Source: Amorphophallus konjac
Taxonomy: Eukaryota > Streptophyta > Magnoliopsida > Alismatales > Araceae
Assembly: GCA_022559845.1 (NCBI GenBank)
Contig: CM040118.1
Coordinates: forward strand, 239,925,224-239,989,223
Length of the DNA stretch: 64,000 nt
Direction: 5' to 3'
Below are positions 21,389 through 32,907 of this stretch, one piece after another. The position numbers were made by a program, and so were the translations under genes. Each line of letters begins with the position of its first letter. Within the stretch, counting starts at the first letter, position 1. The notes under the pieces are model-generated. The model searched no databases and had not been told where the DNA came from. It was given only the letters and a program-made list of their open reading frames with translations.

Positions 21389-22462
21389 TGGGCCATATAG
21401 AGTGGGCCTCATATATATTATTTTCTTTTGTCATAAGTAATATATATATACATATATATAAACAAAGGAACCCACGTAAGAACCAAGCCCCTTGAGTTTC
21501 CCATGTAGTTTTTAGTTATTTTGTCATATAGATATATATATATATATTCATGTAATGGCTGCACTTATGGGGACTTCTCGTAGAACCCAAGTCTCTTGGG
21601 TTTCCTAGGAGGCCTTTCCCCTCCCCACCTTTCCCTATTTAAAAAGGACATGTAACCCACGACAACAATATAATGACGAAGAATTTGAAATAGCCATGGC
21701 TATTACGAGTGTACTTCCAGTTTTTGGAACCCCCCCTTAGGTGAGATGCCCAACCCCTCATCCACCCCCGCCATGGAGGAGAACCGGCAGCTCCAGGTGC
21801 ACCGTTCCTGAGATGGGATCGGGTGAGAAGCCCCATCCGAAGCCTCAGTCGACCTCCCTCGACGTCCACCGTCGCTGCCGTCCTTCACCGCCACCACCGT
21901 TGTCTCCAACATTTCTCCCCATCTCTCTCTTCACTTCTCTCTCATGAATATCCTCTCATATCTCTCTTCTCTCCATTATCTCACATTTCATTCTCTCTCT
22001 CTCTGTTCGGTTGATGTAACTGTGAGTGAAAAAAAATATAGGAAAGCACAACCTCTCCCCACGTTATTCTTCTCTCTCTCAGTCTATCGTTTCTCTCTCC
22101 TCACTCAATCTCTTATTTTCCTTTTAGCCACCGTAGCAGACCAACAAAACTAATGAAAAAAAAAGTGTAAAGAAAGCAAGCTACGTGAGATGCATGTGCA
22201 TGGTTTGCATGCTCTCACGTCACCTTCTCATTTTCTCTATCCTCTCTCTTTATCTCTCTCTCGCGAGGCTCTTTGAGAAAAAAAATGGAAGAAAGGGGTG
22301 GAAGAGAAGATTTGGAAAAAAGTGATGAATCTTTTTTTAGAAAGAAAATGATGAGAGGTTCGGGAAAGAAAATGAAATAGAGAAAAAAAGTGAAAAAAAT
22401 AAAATGGGAGAAAAAAATGAAAAGAAAAGAAAATCTCAGATTCGGAGGTTCGTCTCACGTCA
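21389..22462 (+). repeat. LTR copy 3 of the tandem element
   Basis: This copy is 1074 bp. It ends CTCACGTCA and is followed by ATCGGAGTCC instead of the PBS, so it is the right terminus. The right flank resembles the LTR of element C (shared CGTCAATCGGAGT). Confidence 0.82.
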
Positions 22463-23363
22463 ATCGGAGTCCATGTTTGCCCGAGACATCCTCTGCAACA
22501 GACGTCTGCGACTCTGTACCAGACAGGGGCAGCTCGGACCAGGCCTGAACCCCGAGCTGTTACGACGACTATCAACCACCGGGCGGCGCCGAACTTCTAC
22601 GGACTATTCTCTAGTCAGTTCCGGTCGTCCCAGAGCTGGTCCCGCCTCCGACAGCCTCCGGATGAGCTCGTGGCTGTCCATCCACCGACACTCTGTCCTG
22701 TTGTCCCTGACAGAACCGAAGCAGAACCCCTCGCAAAGACGAAGGTGCCGCGCCCCGACCCGGCCCCCGGACGACTACCAGCTCGTGCGGCCGACTGCTA
22801 CCTTGCCCCGGGTCGACTCAGCATCGGTCCCACCTTGTTGTTGCACCGGGAGACACCCGCAGCAGCCCTGCTTCTAGCTTCTATCCCTGCGGGTCAACCC
22901 GGGGACCGAACCGGTCTCTTCGGCCTCCACACCCCCACTCCTGGTCGGCTGACCCCCCCTGCGTGGAGGTAGTTTTGGATGTAACGACTTAACCCCCACC
23001 CTGAGAATCCCCCTCTTGCGTGAGGCGTAGTGCTGTAACCATCTTAATTTCAGGTCGGGCGACTCCGACGCGGCGTGCGGGTGTGTACCCACGCCTTCCC
23101 GCTCGCCCTCGTCTCCGATCATGATCGGTGTCTTCACACCAATCAGGTGAGCCTCGGTTACCCCCTTGTTGGTCTTTTCTTTGCAGGTTTAGTATCGCCA
23201 TTAGTTCCGTCGGACGGTGAGGCGAGTGCCCGACCCCATAATCCATTACAATTGAGTGCCTACCGCTTAGCGAGTGCAAGAACTACCCTACAACTCACGC
23301 CCTCGGCATGCTGGCTACTCTCAGAGTATGATATTCCAGCCCGTTAGGGGGGTTCAGCCCAAG
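22463..23363 (+). other. GC-rich segment, probable relic LTR of the element C/E type plus unassigned DNA
   Basis: The first half shares ordered short motifs with the C and E LTRs: ATCGGAGT at the start, then GTCAACCCGG near 22892, then GTGGAGGTA at 22974-22981, which in C and E marks a candidate 5' splice site. Long stop-free frames occur here (for example about 150 codons from 22404), but their Pro/Arg/Thr composition looks like GC bias and not a protein family. The phrase TCGGGCGACTCCG at about 23055 also occurs in the PMD pseudogene (about 11727). No domain is recognised. Element D begins at its right edge. Confidence 0.4.
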
Positions 23364-25194
23364 TGATGTGACACGCCCTTGGACTCTAACAAACAAGCAC
23401 AATTCACAATGATAACGGACCGAAATCGGCGGCCGCTCACCTGACACTCACCCAAACCCGGGGTAACTTGGTGATGCCAAGTGGAGGATGTGAGGGATGG
23501 GCCATTGCTGGTAGAGGGCCAGCAAGGCCAAGGTTTGTTCCCAAGGGTATGAAGGCCCAATTCAATGGAGCCGACGTTGTGCCGAGGGCACCGGTTGCAC
23601 TCTTCCCCACGGTGGTCACTCGAAGCAACGGAGCTTGAGGGACCGAGCACTCACTCTCACGGCCAGCGGAGCTAAGAGCAAATATTAGAAGGACAAGCAC
23701 TAAAGGAAGTAAGGTTAGAACACTTACTCGACCGGTTTAAAGAAACCGGTCCCGCTCGGAGACGTGGGTGAGCGGGGAAGCGTGGTTCCCCACATGCTGT
23801 GCCGGAGTAGCTTGACCCTATTTTAAAAATTAACAACACTACTCCCCATGCAAGGGGGTGTAACAAGGGGAGGGGGAGTCATTCATACACTCAAACACTA
23901 CCTCCCATAGGGAGGGGCTTTAAGCCGGCCAGGCGGGGAGGGGAAAAATTGAATTGGAAGCCGAAAGGATGGACAACGTCGGCTCTGCCTGCTCTCTGGA
24001 ACAGGGAATAGATGGTTGAAGATGATGCTGCTGCGGCCACTCATGAATTTTGCCAATGATGAGACTAGTTGGAAAATTGTCTTAGCTTGATCAGGATGAT
24101 GCCTGAATTTTTTTGATTTCTCTGGTCGCCGGTGTCGGTCGGGGTCAGACTACAAACATGGCCCCTAAGTTCTGACTCTAGCGGCAGAAGCACCTCAGCA
24201 GTAGGAAGAAGAGGTCGCCACGAGCGATCCCGAACTCTGAATCGAGTGTGACTAGAGTAGTTGGAACCGTTGTCAACTCTTCTTCGAAACGTGACCCACA
24301 AGAACGCCAGATGATGTCAGAGTAGCTTGGGAGAACCCGAACAGTGGACAGGGGTCGGTTCAGTCCCAGAGGGGACAGAACTGTGCACTTGAGAGAGGAA
24401 AATGAGAAAACATAGCTCTGGATGCTGAACGGGGTTCCGCTTCTTGATACTGGAAGTAGACTGGGTGTAGAAACTCCCAGCCAAGGACCGATTTCAGAGC
24501 TTCAATAAGTTGGCCGTGGGAGCCTCGGCAACTGGCTTCATGTTGACTGTCAGGAAGCAGATGCGCAGTCGTGGAAGATTGCCTCCCCCGGGCAGCCACG
24601 AACTCAAAATAGGACGAGACCACCACCGTCGTGAAGAAGATAGGGAGACGCTTACAATGGTAGCACTTGAACCTCTAGAGAAACTTGGACAAAGTCGGGG
24701 TCACCTATGCAAGCTGCTGATCCTCTGCTGACTCAGAGCTGCGAACTGGCTGGTTGGGAGAAGCTTCAATGGCACAAGGGATGGGGGAGGAGGGTGGCTA
24801 ATGGTGTTGGGAAGTGGTGGAATGGTGGGAGGGGGATGTGGTGGAGGTATGGATTGAGAGCTATGGTGGAGCTAGAAGGGTTTTGGGGAGGGGAAGGGGC
24901 AGGGAAGCTGTTGGTTCACTGCACTAGGTGGGGGTGGGAAGGGGTGGTGGAGGAAGCACAAGTTGAAGGAGAGGGAGAATGGAGGGGGGCGACCTAATCT
25001 GGTGGCCTCAAGTTGGGGGCGGCCTAGGGTATGGAAAGAGGGAGGGAGGAGTGGAGGGAAAGATTCAAACTCCCCTTGGGGGCTGGGAGATTGTGTGGGG
25101 AAGAGAAGAGATTGTGTTGGGAGTGGTAGGGGGTGGTTGGAGGGTGGAGTGGAGATTGGAGTCTATCTTGGGGGTGGGGTGGATTAAAGAGGAG
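23364..25194 (-). repeat. Element D 3' LTR, part 1 (its 3' portion)
   Basis: This part aligns from end to end with 32908-34742. On the minus strand it ends CGTGTCACATCA. It includes a G-rich plus-strand stretch (24770-25180). It is interrupted at 25194 by E; the last five bases AGGAG are the duplicated target. Confidence 0.85.
25190..25194 (+). repeat. Left target-site duplication of solo LTR E (AGGAG)
   Basis: AGGAG at 25190-25194 matches AGGAG at 27277-27281. The uninterrupted sequence, with one AGGAG, is seen in the other D LTR at about 63573. Confidence 0.9.
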
Positions 25195-27276
25195 TGATGG
25201 GAATCGACATCGAGCCAATACCTTTTCATATTACATTTATATCCTTTAGTTTATTTTTATATCCACGGGAAAGTATACGCGCAATTGTACGTCTTTATCG
25301 GCCAATGCGTCACTCCAGTAGATTGTGTGGGTTTCTATGTAATTTGTCAGTAGGACCAACAAGGGGGCCCTCAGCCCTTTCCCATTGGTCCATGTCATCT
25401 TGTGGGGCTGGTCAACCATCCTAGGTGGACATCTAGAAGGTTGGACTAGTCATATGCCACATGGGTAGACAAGTGGCCCATTTTGTCCAAGGTAGGCCAC
25501 CTACCATTCACCTACCCATTCAACCTTACTTATAGTCAAGGGGGCGACCCATTCCACTTGCCTTAGTTTAATATTTTTTTGTGTGTTATTAGAATGCAAT
25601 CCCAGCCCTTCAATCATCTTCCCTAGATCTAAGGGTTCACATTGTATTTGATGTAAACCATATATAAGCTTGTATTTTCATGTGAAATTCAATGAAAAAT
25701 CAGAAAATTTTATGAAATCCAAGGAGCTTCTTGCGCCCCAGCCCTCTCCCCTCTGGTTCCCCTCCTCCAACCTCAAGTTCTAGAGTGATTATACCTTCTA
25801 TCATCTCCTCTCAACCTCCGATGATCGTCTATGCCGCCGCCGCCGCCGTTCGTGCCATCGTCGAGCCGCCTCTGCAGTTCTATCTTCATCCGACCACAGA
25901 AGCTTCCATGAATTGTCTGTCTCAGCCATGAACATGGATTGATCTGAATTTTGTATGGTGTGTTCAGCCCTTGCATCCCAAGATCCACCTAAATTCTCAA
26001 GTCAAAATTCCACCTTTTAGTATTTTTACATTTTCGTCCAACCTGTCATCCCAGATCTTCCAGGTTTCTGTCTACAGTGATAGAACCTCTGAGTTCTCCC
26101 CCTCTGACCATCTTTTTGATTTGTCCAAACCCTCCCAATTTTACTGGGAGTTCTTTCCATCACCCCCTACCTCCACAAATTTTATTAATTTTTTATCAGC
26201 TTTCTACCTATTTTTAGAAATTTGTGTTCTTCCTTTGATACAGTGTTTTTAGTCAGATCCCAGATCCGACCACCCTCCACTTCCAAAATCATAAAAAGTC
26301 ACCACCACCTCCAAATCCAGATCCAAAAATAGTCCTGGTTTCCTTGTTCGATTTCCTACAACCTTGCTGACGAACACATCTTCAAATTCGGAAATCTACT
26401 TCACGGTCAAAGGCAATCAACATGATAGTTCTCTGTAGATCTGAGTCTTCGGTTACTGTACAACAGCAGCATATAAAATTCGCCAACACAAAGTACAATT
26501 TTGGTGAATTTTTCTAAAGGTCACTAGATTGTAGTACTTCGAAGCAGCTTTCCAACGGCTCTGATTTCGTCACATTCCGACACCGGTGCTGATCGTAGCG
26601 TTCGTTCTCGCCGGAGCGCGCGCTGAAATACAGAACCGGCAGATTTCTGATCAGTTTTTTCGACCGGTGCCGAACGGAGCCGCCCGGCCTCCGGCCGGTG
26701 AACCAGCGTGCCGCCAGCCCGGGGAGCGCTTCTCCAAGTGTCTCCACTACAGCGGTACCACCGGGTCCCATACGGCCCCTCCGGACAGCACGTGGGCCCC
26801 ACGGTCGTGAACACGCGTGTAGCCAAATCAACACTCGAAGCTGCCCGTCAACCCGAATTCGATCCTCCCGGGCCCATTTGTATAACCCTTTACCTCCCTG
26901 CGTGGAGTGGGCATGTTCCCATTGCTGTAATTATTGTGTGTTAAGTTTCCCGGGAGTACGAGTTTTCGGCCGGGTCCGTCTTCCCCACGCCGAGCGCGTG
27001 GAGGTATCGCCTTCGCTCCCTTACTTGGCATTTTGCTTAATTTCATATATGCTTGTTTATGCCGCTGCTAGAGAGCATGATAGGGTAATTAGGTCGCTTT
27101 CTATTTATATCACTGCTGCTGCGAGAGTGAGCGTTACCGTCCCGTGACCTGATCCTGGCACGAAAGAGAGAGCAGACCACCCTAGCTCTTGCCAGTTTCT
27201 CAACCGCGCACGTCCGACGCTTCCCTCGTTAAGGGATGATCGCGAGCTTGTCGTGTCCGTGTCTCGTCCCGCATCA
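25195..27276 (+). mobile_element. Solo LTR E, 2082 bp, related to the LTR of element C
   Basis: E starts TGATGGGAATCG, ends CTCGTCCCGCATCA and is flanked by perfect AGGAG duplications. It contains no gag-pol, PBS or PPT. Length and ordered motifs match the 2.16 kb C LTR: TACCTCCCTGCGTGGAGTGG near 26890, CGGCCGGG, then CCCCACGC followed by GTGGAGGTA (26985-27006), and the same CGCATCA end. The first half is diverged. A TATA-like ATATATAAGC lies at about 25662. It is most likely the product of LTR-LTR recombination of a full element. Confidence 0.85.
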
Positions 27277-27281
27277 AGGAG
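27277..27281 (+). repeat. Right target-site duplication of solo LTR E (AGGAG)
   Basis: This is a perfect copy of the left duplication. Element D LTR sequence resumes at 27282. Confidence 0.9.
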
Positions 27282-27793
27282 GGTATGGGGAGTTGGAGTG
27301 GACTTAATGGAGGGGGAAGGGGAGAGAAAGTAGTTGGGAAGGTGAGGAGAGAGAGAAGGGGGCGAACCCCATAGAGAGAGGGAGAAGGAGAGAGAGGGGG
27401 TAGGGGATTGAAGTGGGCTTCTTACCCTAGGTTTCACGCCTTCTCACATGGAATCTCTCCACTAAGATTTGAATCTTGGACTCTTAAAATGGTAATTTTC
27501 ATTAACTTGAAATGGGGGAAATCGGGTCCGATATATAGGCAACCCACATTTTACAAAAAATCTTTGACTCATGCAACAATGACAAATAACCAAGGGGTAT
27601 GGGGCGCCCTTGGGTCTAGCGCAATGAATTGGGCCCAATAACAATCTAATCAATCCTAATGACACTCAAACTTAAGGAAATAAACAAAAGACCTAGGGAC
27701 ATGACTCAAATAAAAGGGAAAATACATTAAAATGATTCAAATAGAAAGCTCAAAATGGATAAAGGGGCCCACATGGAATGATGCCTGAGCTCA
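27282..27793 (-). repeat. Element D 3' LTR, part 2 (its 5' portion)
   Basis: This part aligns with 63571-64000. It carries about 90 bp (27450-27538) that the other LTR lacks. On the minus strand the LTR would start TGAGCTCAGG at 27793, overlapping the TGA that ends the pol frame. The upstream purine tract (27794-27806) is weak, so the exact start is moderately certain. Confidence 0.7.
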
Positions 27794-30700
27794 AACCACT
27801 TTGGAGTGTGAAGATGTCCCAAGCCAGAGGGAGTCGTGGGTGATGCCTCCATCAAATACCCTGGGCTGCGAAGAGCTCGACTCTGTCGAGTAGGGGTCCA
27901 TCTTGCTGTGATACTGCTTGAGAATGTCGGGATCCAGCTGCTGGAGGTCTTCCCGACTCACTCATGAATCCTCCGAAGGAGGCCTATCCTTCCACCTGAC
28001 GAGATAGCGCTCGTATACCTTGCTTCTGGTGGTAGTAACCTGTTCATCCAATATTCGCTCAACTCGCTCACGCTGGGCTCTCTTGGCTGGTGGACTCTTC
28101 TCACGGGTGGGTGCTCTCTCAATGGGGGGAATGGGCTCAATATCCTCCCTTGGTGCCACCGCAGGACCCTTATATGGCACTAGGTCGGTGACATTGAATG
28201 TGGGGCTCACTCCATATTCCTCGGGGAGATCTAACTCATAGGCATTAGTGCCAATGCGCCTTAGAACCGGGAAGGGACCAGCCCCACGAGGCCTCAATTT
28301 CGAGATGGCTCCTGGGGAGAGCCTCTCTGTTCTTACCATCACAAAGTCACCCGTGTGGAATTCTTGGTAACGTCGATGAGAGTCGGCCAGCCTTTTATAA
28401 GTCTCATTCTTATTGCTGATGTGCTTGCGGATCTCTTCATGCAATTCTCTAATGTGTTGGGCAAAAGACTCAACTGAAATAGACACTCTAGCATGCTGGG
28501 GAAGGGGAATGAGATCTAAAGGTTTCCTTGGCTTGTACCCATGCACAGCTTCAAACGGACTCATCCCTATGGACTTATTGATAGAGTTGTTATATACAAA
28601 TCCAGCCTGAGGTAGAATGAGATCCCAATTCCCCGGACGATCCTCAACAAGACACCTAAAGAGGTTCCCTAGACTCCGATTGACAACTTCAGTTTGGCCA
28701 TCAGTTTGAGGGTGGTAGGCTGTGGAGAATTTGAGGAGGGTACCCATCAAGTGTCAAAGAGTCTTTCAAAAGTAGCTAGTGAACTTGACATCCCTATCGG
28801 AGACTATGGTTTTGGGTAGGCCATGGAGGCGAACAACCTCATCAAAGAACAATCGGACCACATGGGAGGCATCGGAGGTTTTGGAGCATGGGATGAAGTG
28901 GGCCATTTTTGAAAATCTATCAACGACCACATATATTGAGTCATGCTTTCTTTGAGTCTTGGGTAGGCCTAGCACAAAGTCCATGCTTAAGTCTTGCCAT
29001 GGGCGGTCGGGGATGGGGAGAGGGGTATAAAGGCCGATGTTTTGCTTCACATGTTTGGCCGAAGCACATGTGCGGCATTGACCCACTATCTTGGCTACGT
29101 CTCTCTTAAGACTAGGCCAAAAGAATTGACCTTCAACTAGAGCAATGGTCTTATGAACCCCAAAATGGCCAGCTAACCCTCCAGCAAGCAATTCTCAAAC
29201 CAAGAAATTACGGAGTGAGGTCCGTGGTATGCAAATCTTTGGTCCCTTGAAGAGGAACCCATCCTCCAAGATGAAACCCTCATGTTCTTTGCTAGAATGG
29301 GTGGTCAAGGTGGTATAGATGTGCCCAAAGTCACGGCAGCTAGGGTACTCATCCTTGAGCCTCTCAAATCCGGTAACCTCCACTTGGATAGTGGACAACA
29401 AAAAGACCCTCCTACTAAGAGCATCCGCCGCTCGGTTCTCACATCCCGCTTTGTGTTTGATGACAAAGGTGTAAGATTGGATGTACTCAACCTAACGGGC
29501 ATGTCGGGCATTCAACTTTTGTTGGAAGTTGAGGTATTTGAGGGCCTCATGATCGGAAAAGATGACAAATTCTTTGGGTAACAAATAGTGCCTCCAATGT
29601 CGGAGGGACTGAACCACGGCATAGAACTCTTTGTCATAAGTAGAGTACCGTGTCCTAGCATCACATAGCTTTTCACTGAAGAAGGCCATGGGGTGACCCT
29701 CTTGACTAAGGATCCCTCCTATTCCTATCCCGGATGCATCACATGTGACTTTAAAGACCTTAGAGAAATCGGGTAGGCATAGGACCGGGGATTGGGTCAT
29801 CTTCTCCTTGAGCTCTTGGAAGGCTTTGGAGGCTAGTTTGGTCCATACAAAAGTCCCCTTTTTGAGGCAATCGGTGATAGGGGCGGTGATGGTACTAAAT
29901 CCCCAAATAAACCTCTTATAGAATGTGGCCAACCCATGGAAACTTCGGACCTCATGAAGAGTGTGGGGTTCCAGCCAATCTAGAATAGCTTGGACCTTCT
30001 CGGGGTCCATGGAGACACCTTTGGTAGACACCACAAATCCTAGGAAGGTGATGGATGTGGTCATGAAGTGACACTTGCCTAGGTTGGTAAATCGACTCTC
30101 TTGTCGAAGGACGGTGCAAACTTGCCTAAGGTGGTCAAAGTGGGCCTCTTGGGATTGACTATATATGAGGATGTCATCAAAGTAGACCACTAGAAAGATC
30201 CCAATGAAAGGCCTAAGGACTTCCGTCATGAGACGCATGAAAGTACTTGGGGCATTTGAGAGCCTGAAAGGCATGACCAACCATTCATACAAGCCATCCT
30301 TGGTCTTGAAGGCCGTTTTCCATTCATCTCTGGGTCTAATCCTAACTTGGTGATAGCCACCCTTAAGGTCTATTTTGGAGAAAATAGTGGCTCCAGCTAG
30401 CATGTCAAGCATGTCATCAAGCCTAGGGATGGGGAACATATACTTGACGGTGATCTTATTAATGGACCGACTATCCACACACATCCGCCATGATCCATCC
30501 TTCTTAGGAGTGAGAAGGGCCGGTACGGCACATGGGCTTTTGCTAATGCGGATGAAGCCCTTTCTAATGAGTTCCTTTATTTGCCTTCGAAGTTCGGCAT
30601 GTTCCGTGGGATTGAGGCGGTAATGAGGAAGGTTGGGAAGGGTGGCTCTCGGAACTAGATCAATTGCATGTTGCACATCACGCATGGGAGGGAGTTGGTC

Positions 30701-31900
30701 CGGGAGCTCCTCCGGGAACACATCATGAAACTCCTCTAGGAGGTGTCAAATTTCTATGGGATGGGGGTTGGAGGGGGTGGGCTCTCCTAGACAAATGACA
30801 ACCGCACATAGAGGTGTCCCTTGAGCTATCTCCTCCTCAAGCTCTCTTTTGATGATGAGGTGAAGACCCTTGGTCATTCCCAAAGTCTTATCTTGTTTGG
30901 GGTTTTGGGAGAGAGGTTGGGTTGGTGGGGTGGAGTTCCCCATGACTTGAGATGTGGTGAAGTGTTGACCATGAGTGGGTGGGCTTTTCTTAGGCAAGGG
31001 ACACGGTGGGGAGGGATTAAGACGGATGCTCTTTCCCTCATGCTCAAAGGTGCATGTGTTGGTTTTACCCCAAATAGTGGCATCCACATCATAAAGCCAC
31101 GGTCTCCCTAGTAGGATGCTACCTACTTCCATGGGGATAACATCACACCAAATTTGGCCATGGTAGGAAGAGAAGGTGAGGGGCACAAGGCAGCGAGTGT
31201 TTACCGGGATGGAGTTGTTGTTGATCCAAGAGACCCGGTATGGGCTAGGGTGGGGAGTAATGGTAAGCCCAAGGAGTTTAACGGCGTCGGGAGACGCAGC
31301 ATTGACACAACTCCCATTATCTAAGATCACTTTTCTCACATGGCCCCCTATTTTAATAAAGGTGTGGAAGATTGAAGTTCGTTGCCAGTCCTCCTCTTGG
31401 GGTTTGGTGAGGGTGCATCTAATCACTCCTAGATGGGAGTCGGTAGTCGGAATGGTGTAGTCTATACCCGACTCATGGTATTGGACCTCATACTCTTCTT
31501 CCCAATCTAGTGAGGCTTCATGGACCTCAACTACACTCTCAACTTCCCCTTGGGGTGGGGGAGCTTCTTCCTCAATAAGTAAGCTAGACAACCCTTTGGA
31601 TGGGCATTGCCCCGCAAAGTGGCCAAACCCTTGGCACCTATAGTATTGTTGACGGCCACTACCCGGGGTGGTCCCTCCTACACTTGGTCCTTTGAAATTC
31701 TCTTCCCTCCGTGGGGGAAGTTGGCTATGAGTGGCCTTGGTTGGAGTGATGGTGGGAGGGGGATTGTAGGGCCGTATTGGGACATTTCCACTTGGACTAG
31801 GAGCCTTTAAGGGGGGGCGGGTTGGTTCGGGGTCCCATGCCTTTGGGATCGGTCGGTCGGGGAGGGGCAAACCGAGGGATCCTAGAGAATCTTTCAACAT
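27791..31900 (-). pseudogene. pol: Element D pol pseudogene: PR, RT, RNase H, integrase, chromodomain
   Basis: One minus-strand frame runs from 31900 to a TGA at 27793-27791. The knuckle near 31640 keeps C-x4-H-x4-C but has Tyr for its first Cys. The protease motif D-N-G-S lies near 31310. RT has Y-F-D-D at 30184-30173 with intact aspartates, and M-P-F-R where Gly is usual in M-P-F-G. RNase H starts near 29750 (C-D-A-S-G). Integrase includes the C-x2-C pair near 29070, the D of M-D-F-V-L-G-L near 28975, S-D-R-D near 28795 and the H-P-Q-T-D-G-Q-T-E block at about 28700. The integrase C-terminus (G-T-N-A-Y-E-L-D-L-P) and chromodomain (R-I-L-D-E-Q-V, Y-L-V-R-W-K) end it. In-frame stops lie at 30746, 29492, 29195, 28766 and 27962; the last falls inside the chromodomain. 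The frame is otherwise in register. It is inactive. Confidence 0.9.
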
Positions 31901-32810
31901 CCCTAGCTATTTGGTAGGCTTGCTCAAGGTTGTCAATATCTCTCATGAAAAGTTCTCTCTTGATGTGGCTTTGAAGGCCATTTCTAAAGCGGGACAAGGT
32001 AACAGCCGGGTCCTCATAAACTCCACACTTCAAAAGATAGGAGTTGAATTTCTCAATGTATTCAACCACGGTCTTCCCTTCTTGGGTGAGGCTTTGCCAT
32101 TCATCTAAGAGCATTTGGTGGTAGGATAGGGGTAGGTATTTATTCCTAAGTTGGTTCTTCATACCTTCCCAAGTGTAAATAGGCTCTTCCCGCCTAATCC
32201 TTCTTAATCTCTCTTAGTTTAGCCAATAAGTTTTAGCTAATTTGGTGAGGTGCATTTTGGCCAATCTTACCCTCCTTTGGTCGGGCATAGGGTACCATTC
32301 AAAATATTGGTCCATGGCGGTTTCCCATTCTAGGTAGACACTTGGTTCATGGGAACCATCAAAGTTTGGGGCCTCTATCTTGATCATTCTTAAGAGAGGG
32401 TCATCCGGGTCATCCCGTGGACGCCTTTCATGATTTTGATGGTGGCGAGGCCTCTCATAGTCATGGTAGGGGTCAACATTCAAGTCCTCCCTATTAATTT
32501 CAGCATGTGGAGGGTGGGCTCTTGGTCCATTGTTCCTTGGGTGGAACTCATCCCTATGAATTTCAACATGTGTAGGGTGGGCTCTTGGTTCATTGTTCCT
32601 TAGGTGGAACTCATGCTCTTCTAGCCGAGCAAGCCGAGTGAAAAGGGACTCAAGTTGGGCAAGAATGTTTGTAAGGGTAGCATCCACCCGATTCATTTGG
32701 CCTTGGGGTTCCTCCCTAGGGGCATCTTGGTTGAGTTGGGGATTGGGATCCATGGGGGGAACCGAAGACGATGGGTCGGGTCGGTAAATGGCTCCACTAT
32801 GGGTGGACAT
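31797..32810 (-). pseudogene. gag: Element D gag pseudogene
   Basis: The frame starts at the ATG at 32810 (an in-frame ATG at 32852 is an alternative), about 85 bp after the PBS. The N-terminus has acidic and Asn/Gln-rich text and a short coiled coil. Then comes a duplicated 22-residue unit at about 32480-32610, with two copies of R-A-H-P-x-H-x-E-I. The Gag core follows: P-N-F-D-G-S-H-E-P-S-V-Y-L-E-W-E near 32370, and W-Q-S-L-T-Q-E-G-K-T-V near 32095. A TAG-type stop at 32216-32214 breaks it. The frame overlaps the start of the pol frame (about 31900-31797) in another register, compatible with a frameshift arrangement or with a mutation. Confidence 0.85.
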
Positions 32811-32893
32811 GCAAGGGAGGGGAATGAAATGAAGGATGGACACACAATACAATGGTCCTAGGACTTAGACTTGATAGAGACAAGTCTAAACTT

Positions 32894-32905
32894 GCTCTGA
32901 TACCA
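32894..32905 (-). promoter_or_regulatory. Element D primer-binding site (tRNA-iMet type)
   Basis: On the minus strand TGGTATCAGAGC lies 2 bp after the LTR end CACATCA. This fixes the direction of the element. Confidence 0.88.
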
Positions 32906-32907
32906 AT

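Larger units (their letters stand above)
18899..22462 (+). mobile_element. Tandem three-LTR element: LTR-172 bp-LTR-172 bp-LTR
   Basis: Three direct copies of a 1.07 kb sequence lie at 18899-19968, 20141-21216 and 21389-22462, separated by two spacers of exactly 172 bp. Each copy starts TGGGCCATATAG and ends CTCACGTCA. The first two are followed after 2 bp by TGGTATCAGAGC, the tRNA-iMet primer site. That order is diagnostic for LTR plus PBS. No coding sequence is present, and no clear polypurine tract precedes LTR2 or LTR3. Unequal recombination between LTRs of a tiny non-autonomous element would give this structure. I find no target duplication; the left flank is Athila RT and the right flank is unrelated. 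Confidence 0.8.

Noticed and set aside
20395..21947. Repeated frames of 60-76 codons in the tandem LTRs
   Set aside because: They recur because the LTRs recur. Composition is low complexity (Ser/Leu/Pro from CT-rich DNA) and they have no start context or domain.
22404..22877. Long stop-free frame of about 157 codons in GC-rich DNA
   Set aside because: It starts inside LTR copy 3 and crosses an element junction. Its Pro/Arg/Thr composition fits GC bias, and it overlaps other long frames on the same strand.
30821..31460. Plus-strand frames opposite element D pol
   Set aside because: They are antisense shadows of the real pol frame.
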